Below, piece by piece: positions 5,858 through 6,912 of a DNA stretch of 6,912 bases. Both the position numbers and the translations under genes were made by a program. This DNA comes from JBPCOB01 sp051000715 (lineage in GTDB: Bacteria > Actinomycetota > Actinomycetes > JALYNC01), in contig JBPCOB010000165.1 in the NCBI GenBank assembly GCA_051000715.1, positions 1 to 6,912 of the forward strand, written 5' to 3'. The notes below the pieces were generated by a model that searched no databases, was not told the origin of the DNA, and saw only the letters and a program-made list of their open reading frames with translations. Each line of letters opens with the position of its first letter. The stretch's first letter is position 1.

Positions 5858-6790
5858 ATGGGCGCACTGGGCAGATCTGCGGTCGTGGCCGCGACCTTGC
5901 TAGCGAGCATGTTCTCGCCGACCGGCGCCGAGGCGGCTTATCCGGGCGGGAACGGGCGAATCGCCTTCGAGCTGAGCAACGACGTCTACACCGTGCCGGC
6001 CGGCGGCTCGGCCGCCACACGACTGACCTCGGACGGCATCAGTCACTCCCCGCGTTGGTCGCCGGACGGGACGCGGATCGCGTTCAACCGGGCGGGCGAC
6101 ATCTGGGTGATGAACGCGAATGGGAGCGGGCGGAGGCAGCTCACGTCCGGGGCGGCACGGGACTACGAGTCGACGTGGTTCCCGGATGGGACGCGGATAG
6201 CCTTCGCCCGTGAGGCGGTCGGCACCCATCACAGTGACCTCTGGTCGGTCCCGATCGCACCTTCAAGCTGGCCCTGGACGACTGGAGAGGCGAAGCTGCT
6301 GAGCAAGGTCGCGGGAGTTTGCGGCGCCAGGCAGCCGGCGTGGTCGCCGCTCGGCGGTAAGATCGTGTACGCGCGCGGAGTCGGTCCTGGCCCGTACTGC
6401 GCCTCCTACGACATCGTGCTGCTCACGCTGTCGACAAACACCCATAAGGTGATCGCTTCCGCGATGGGCACGTCCCTGTACACCAACCCGTCCTACCCGG
6501 ACTTCGCCCCGGACGGGCGACACGTCATCTTTGAGGGTTACAACGAGGACTACACGTGCTCGGACAACGCCTTTCGGAGCAATCTCGACGGCACCGACGT
6601 AGTGCAGATTACCTATTACGTCGGCTGCGAGGGCGAAGACCAGTTTAGTCAACCGGCCGCTGCTCCGAGCGGCAACGACGTCACCGGAGTCCTCAGTTGT
6701 CCGGACCCGGACACTTTCCATCTGCGCAGCACCGGGTTCTTCATGAGCGACCCCTCGCTGTCAAACCCGGACTGGCAACCACTGACCTGA
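5858..6790 (+). CDS. Secreted PD40/TolB-like beta-propeller protein
   Basis: The 310-residue protein starts at ATG 5858 behind AAGGAG (5846-5851) at ideal spacing. Residues 1-26 form a Sec signal peptide: Arg6, a hydrophobic stretch at about 8-19, and an A-E-A cleavage site before AYPGGNGRIAF. No lipobox or C-terminal anchor is seen, so it is probably released outside the cell. PD40 (WD40-like) repeats follow, with cores RWSPDGTRIAF (66-76), WFPDGTRIAF (107-116), AWSPLGGKIVY (161-171) and DFAPDGRHVIF (215-225). The first strand after the signal and the closing SNPDWQPLT at the C-terminus complete about six blades, a full small propeller. Intervening DIWVMNANGSG and RSNLDGTDVVQIT segments are typical blade strands. 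Five cysteines (155, 181, 234, 257, 281) suggest disulfides plus one free thiol. No catalytic residues are recognised. Such domains usually bind proteins or glycans; the ligand is unknown. It stands 237 bp past the nucleotidyltransferase with its own promoter, so it is probably a separate unit. Confidence 0.88.
   Translation: MGALGRSAVVAATLLASMFSPTGAEAAYPGGNGRIAFELSNDVYTVPAGGSAATRLTSDGISHSPRWSPDGTRIAFNRAGDIWVMNANGSGRRQLTSGAARDYESTWFPDGTRIAFAREAVGTHHSDLWSVPIAPSSWPWTTGEAKLLSKVAGVCGARQPAWSPLGGKIVYARGVGPGPYCASYDIVLLTLSTNTHKVIASAMGTSLYTNPSYPDFAPDGRHVIFEGYNEDYTCSDNAFRSNLDGTDVVQITYYVGCEGEDQFSQPAAAPSGNDVTGVLSCPDPDTFHLRSTGFFMSDPSLSNPDWQPLT
6062..6205 (+). repeat. Pair of near-identical 24-bp blade repeats, 120 bp apart
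   Basis: 6062-6085 and 6182-6205 match at 21 of 24 bases, and both encode PDGTRIAF. The 120-bp (40-residue) period equals one propeller blade. The nucleotide match beyond the shared protein motif hints at fairly recent blade duplication or gene conversion. Confidence 0.6.
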
Positions 6791-6791
6791 C

Positions 6792-6814
6792 GTCGGTGCG
6801 TCGCAGCAGCCGAC
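6792..6814 (+). terminator. Hairpin just after the propeller gene
   Basis: GTCGGTGC (6792-6799) pairs with GCAGCCGAC (6806-6814) over 8 bp with one bulged G and a 6-nt loop, starting one base after the stop codon region. There is no T-tract. Its place between two convergent genes makes a terminator role plausible. Confidence 0.35.
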
Positions 6815-6845
6815 CCGGATCACGCGCCGACCGGCGAGACGTTCG

Positions 6846-6912
6846 TTAGCCGACCGCCTTGCTCAGCGCCTCGGTTCGACCGGTCGCGACTGCGCCGGTG
6901 ATTCCCGCGGGC
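6846..6912 (-). CDS. Probable C-terminal end of an unidentified minus-strand gene, truncated by the window
   Basis: Reading the minus strand from the right edge, a frame without stops runs to TAA at 6848-6846 and ends PAGITGAVATGRTEALSKAVG. Third codon positions are G or C in 17 of 21 codons, matching the coding bias of the window, and the composition looks like a helical protein end. Only 21 residues are visible, too few to name a family. It would converge on the propeller gene, with the hairpin at 6792-6814 between them. A chance open frame cannot be ruled out. Confidence 0.45.
   Translation of the reverse strand, partial: PAGITGAVATGRTEALSKAVG

Noticed and set aside
5604..5903. 99-codon plus-strand frame between the nucleotidyltransferase and propeller genes
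   Set aside because: Arg/Pro/His-rich, starts inside the nucleotidyltransferase gene and runs into the propeller signal peptide; no ribosome site or motif.
6796..6849. Short plus-strand frame from GTG 6796 to TAG 6849
   Set aside because: Only 17 Arg/Ser-rich codons, no ribosome site, and it contains the hairpin following the propeller gene.

Overview
The window is GC-rich DNA with strong G/C preference at third codon positions, GTG and TTG starts, and TANNNT-type -10 boxes. It contains an unmistakable RNase P RNA gene whose primary sequence is of the high-GC Gram-positive type. Together these point to an actinobacterium. The closest group cannot be fixed from the sequence alone; Micromonosporaceae or a relative is a guess.

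Layout. (1) Positions 1-467, plus strand: the 3' part of a histidine-phosphatase gene, most likely the C-terminal half of the actinobacterial bifunctional RNase H/acid phosphatase. (2) Positions 464-2615, minus strand: two membrane transporters in one likely operon, a TauE/SafE anion permease followed by an ArsB/SLC13-type permease. The permease stop codon overlaps the phosphatase stop codon tail to tail in a CTAG. (3) Positions 2616-2779: a divergent intergenic region with a quasi-palindrome that could be an operator. (4) Positions 2780-4216, plus strand: a short RNB-domain (RNase II/R-type) exoribonuclease. (5) Positions 4240-4651, plus strand: rnpB, whose likely promoter overlaps the end of the ribonuclease gene. 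(6) Positions 4782-5620, plus strand: a translationally coupled pair, a small XRE-type helix-turn-helix protein and a minimal nucleotidyltransferase. This has the layout of a toxin-antitoxin or MenT/AbiE-like module. (7) Positions 5858-6790, plus strand: a secreted six-bladed PD40/TolB-like beta-propeller protein. (8) Positions 6846-6912: the probable C-terminal tail of a minus-strand gene that runs off the window.

The left part (phosphatase, RNB nuclease, rnpB) reads as conserved core genome and holds up to three RNA-handling functions within about 4.6 kb. The part to the right of rnpB reads as accessory. It carries the regulator/nucleotidyltransferase cassette, which has a leaderless-looking start and a TTA leucine codon at position 14 of the nucleotidyltransferase, and then a secreted protein of unknown ligand. 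The most interesting candidate for follow-up is that cassette. I see no CRISPR array, insertion sequence, integrase or tRNA gene.
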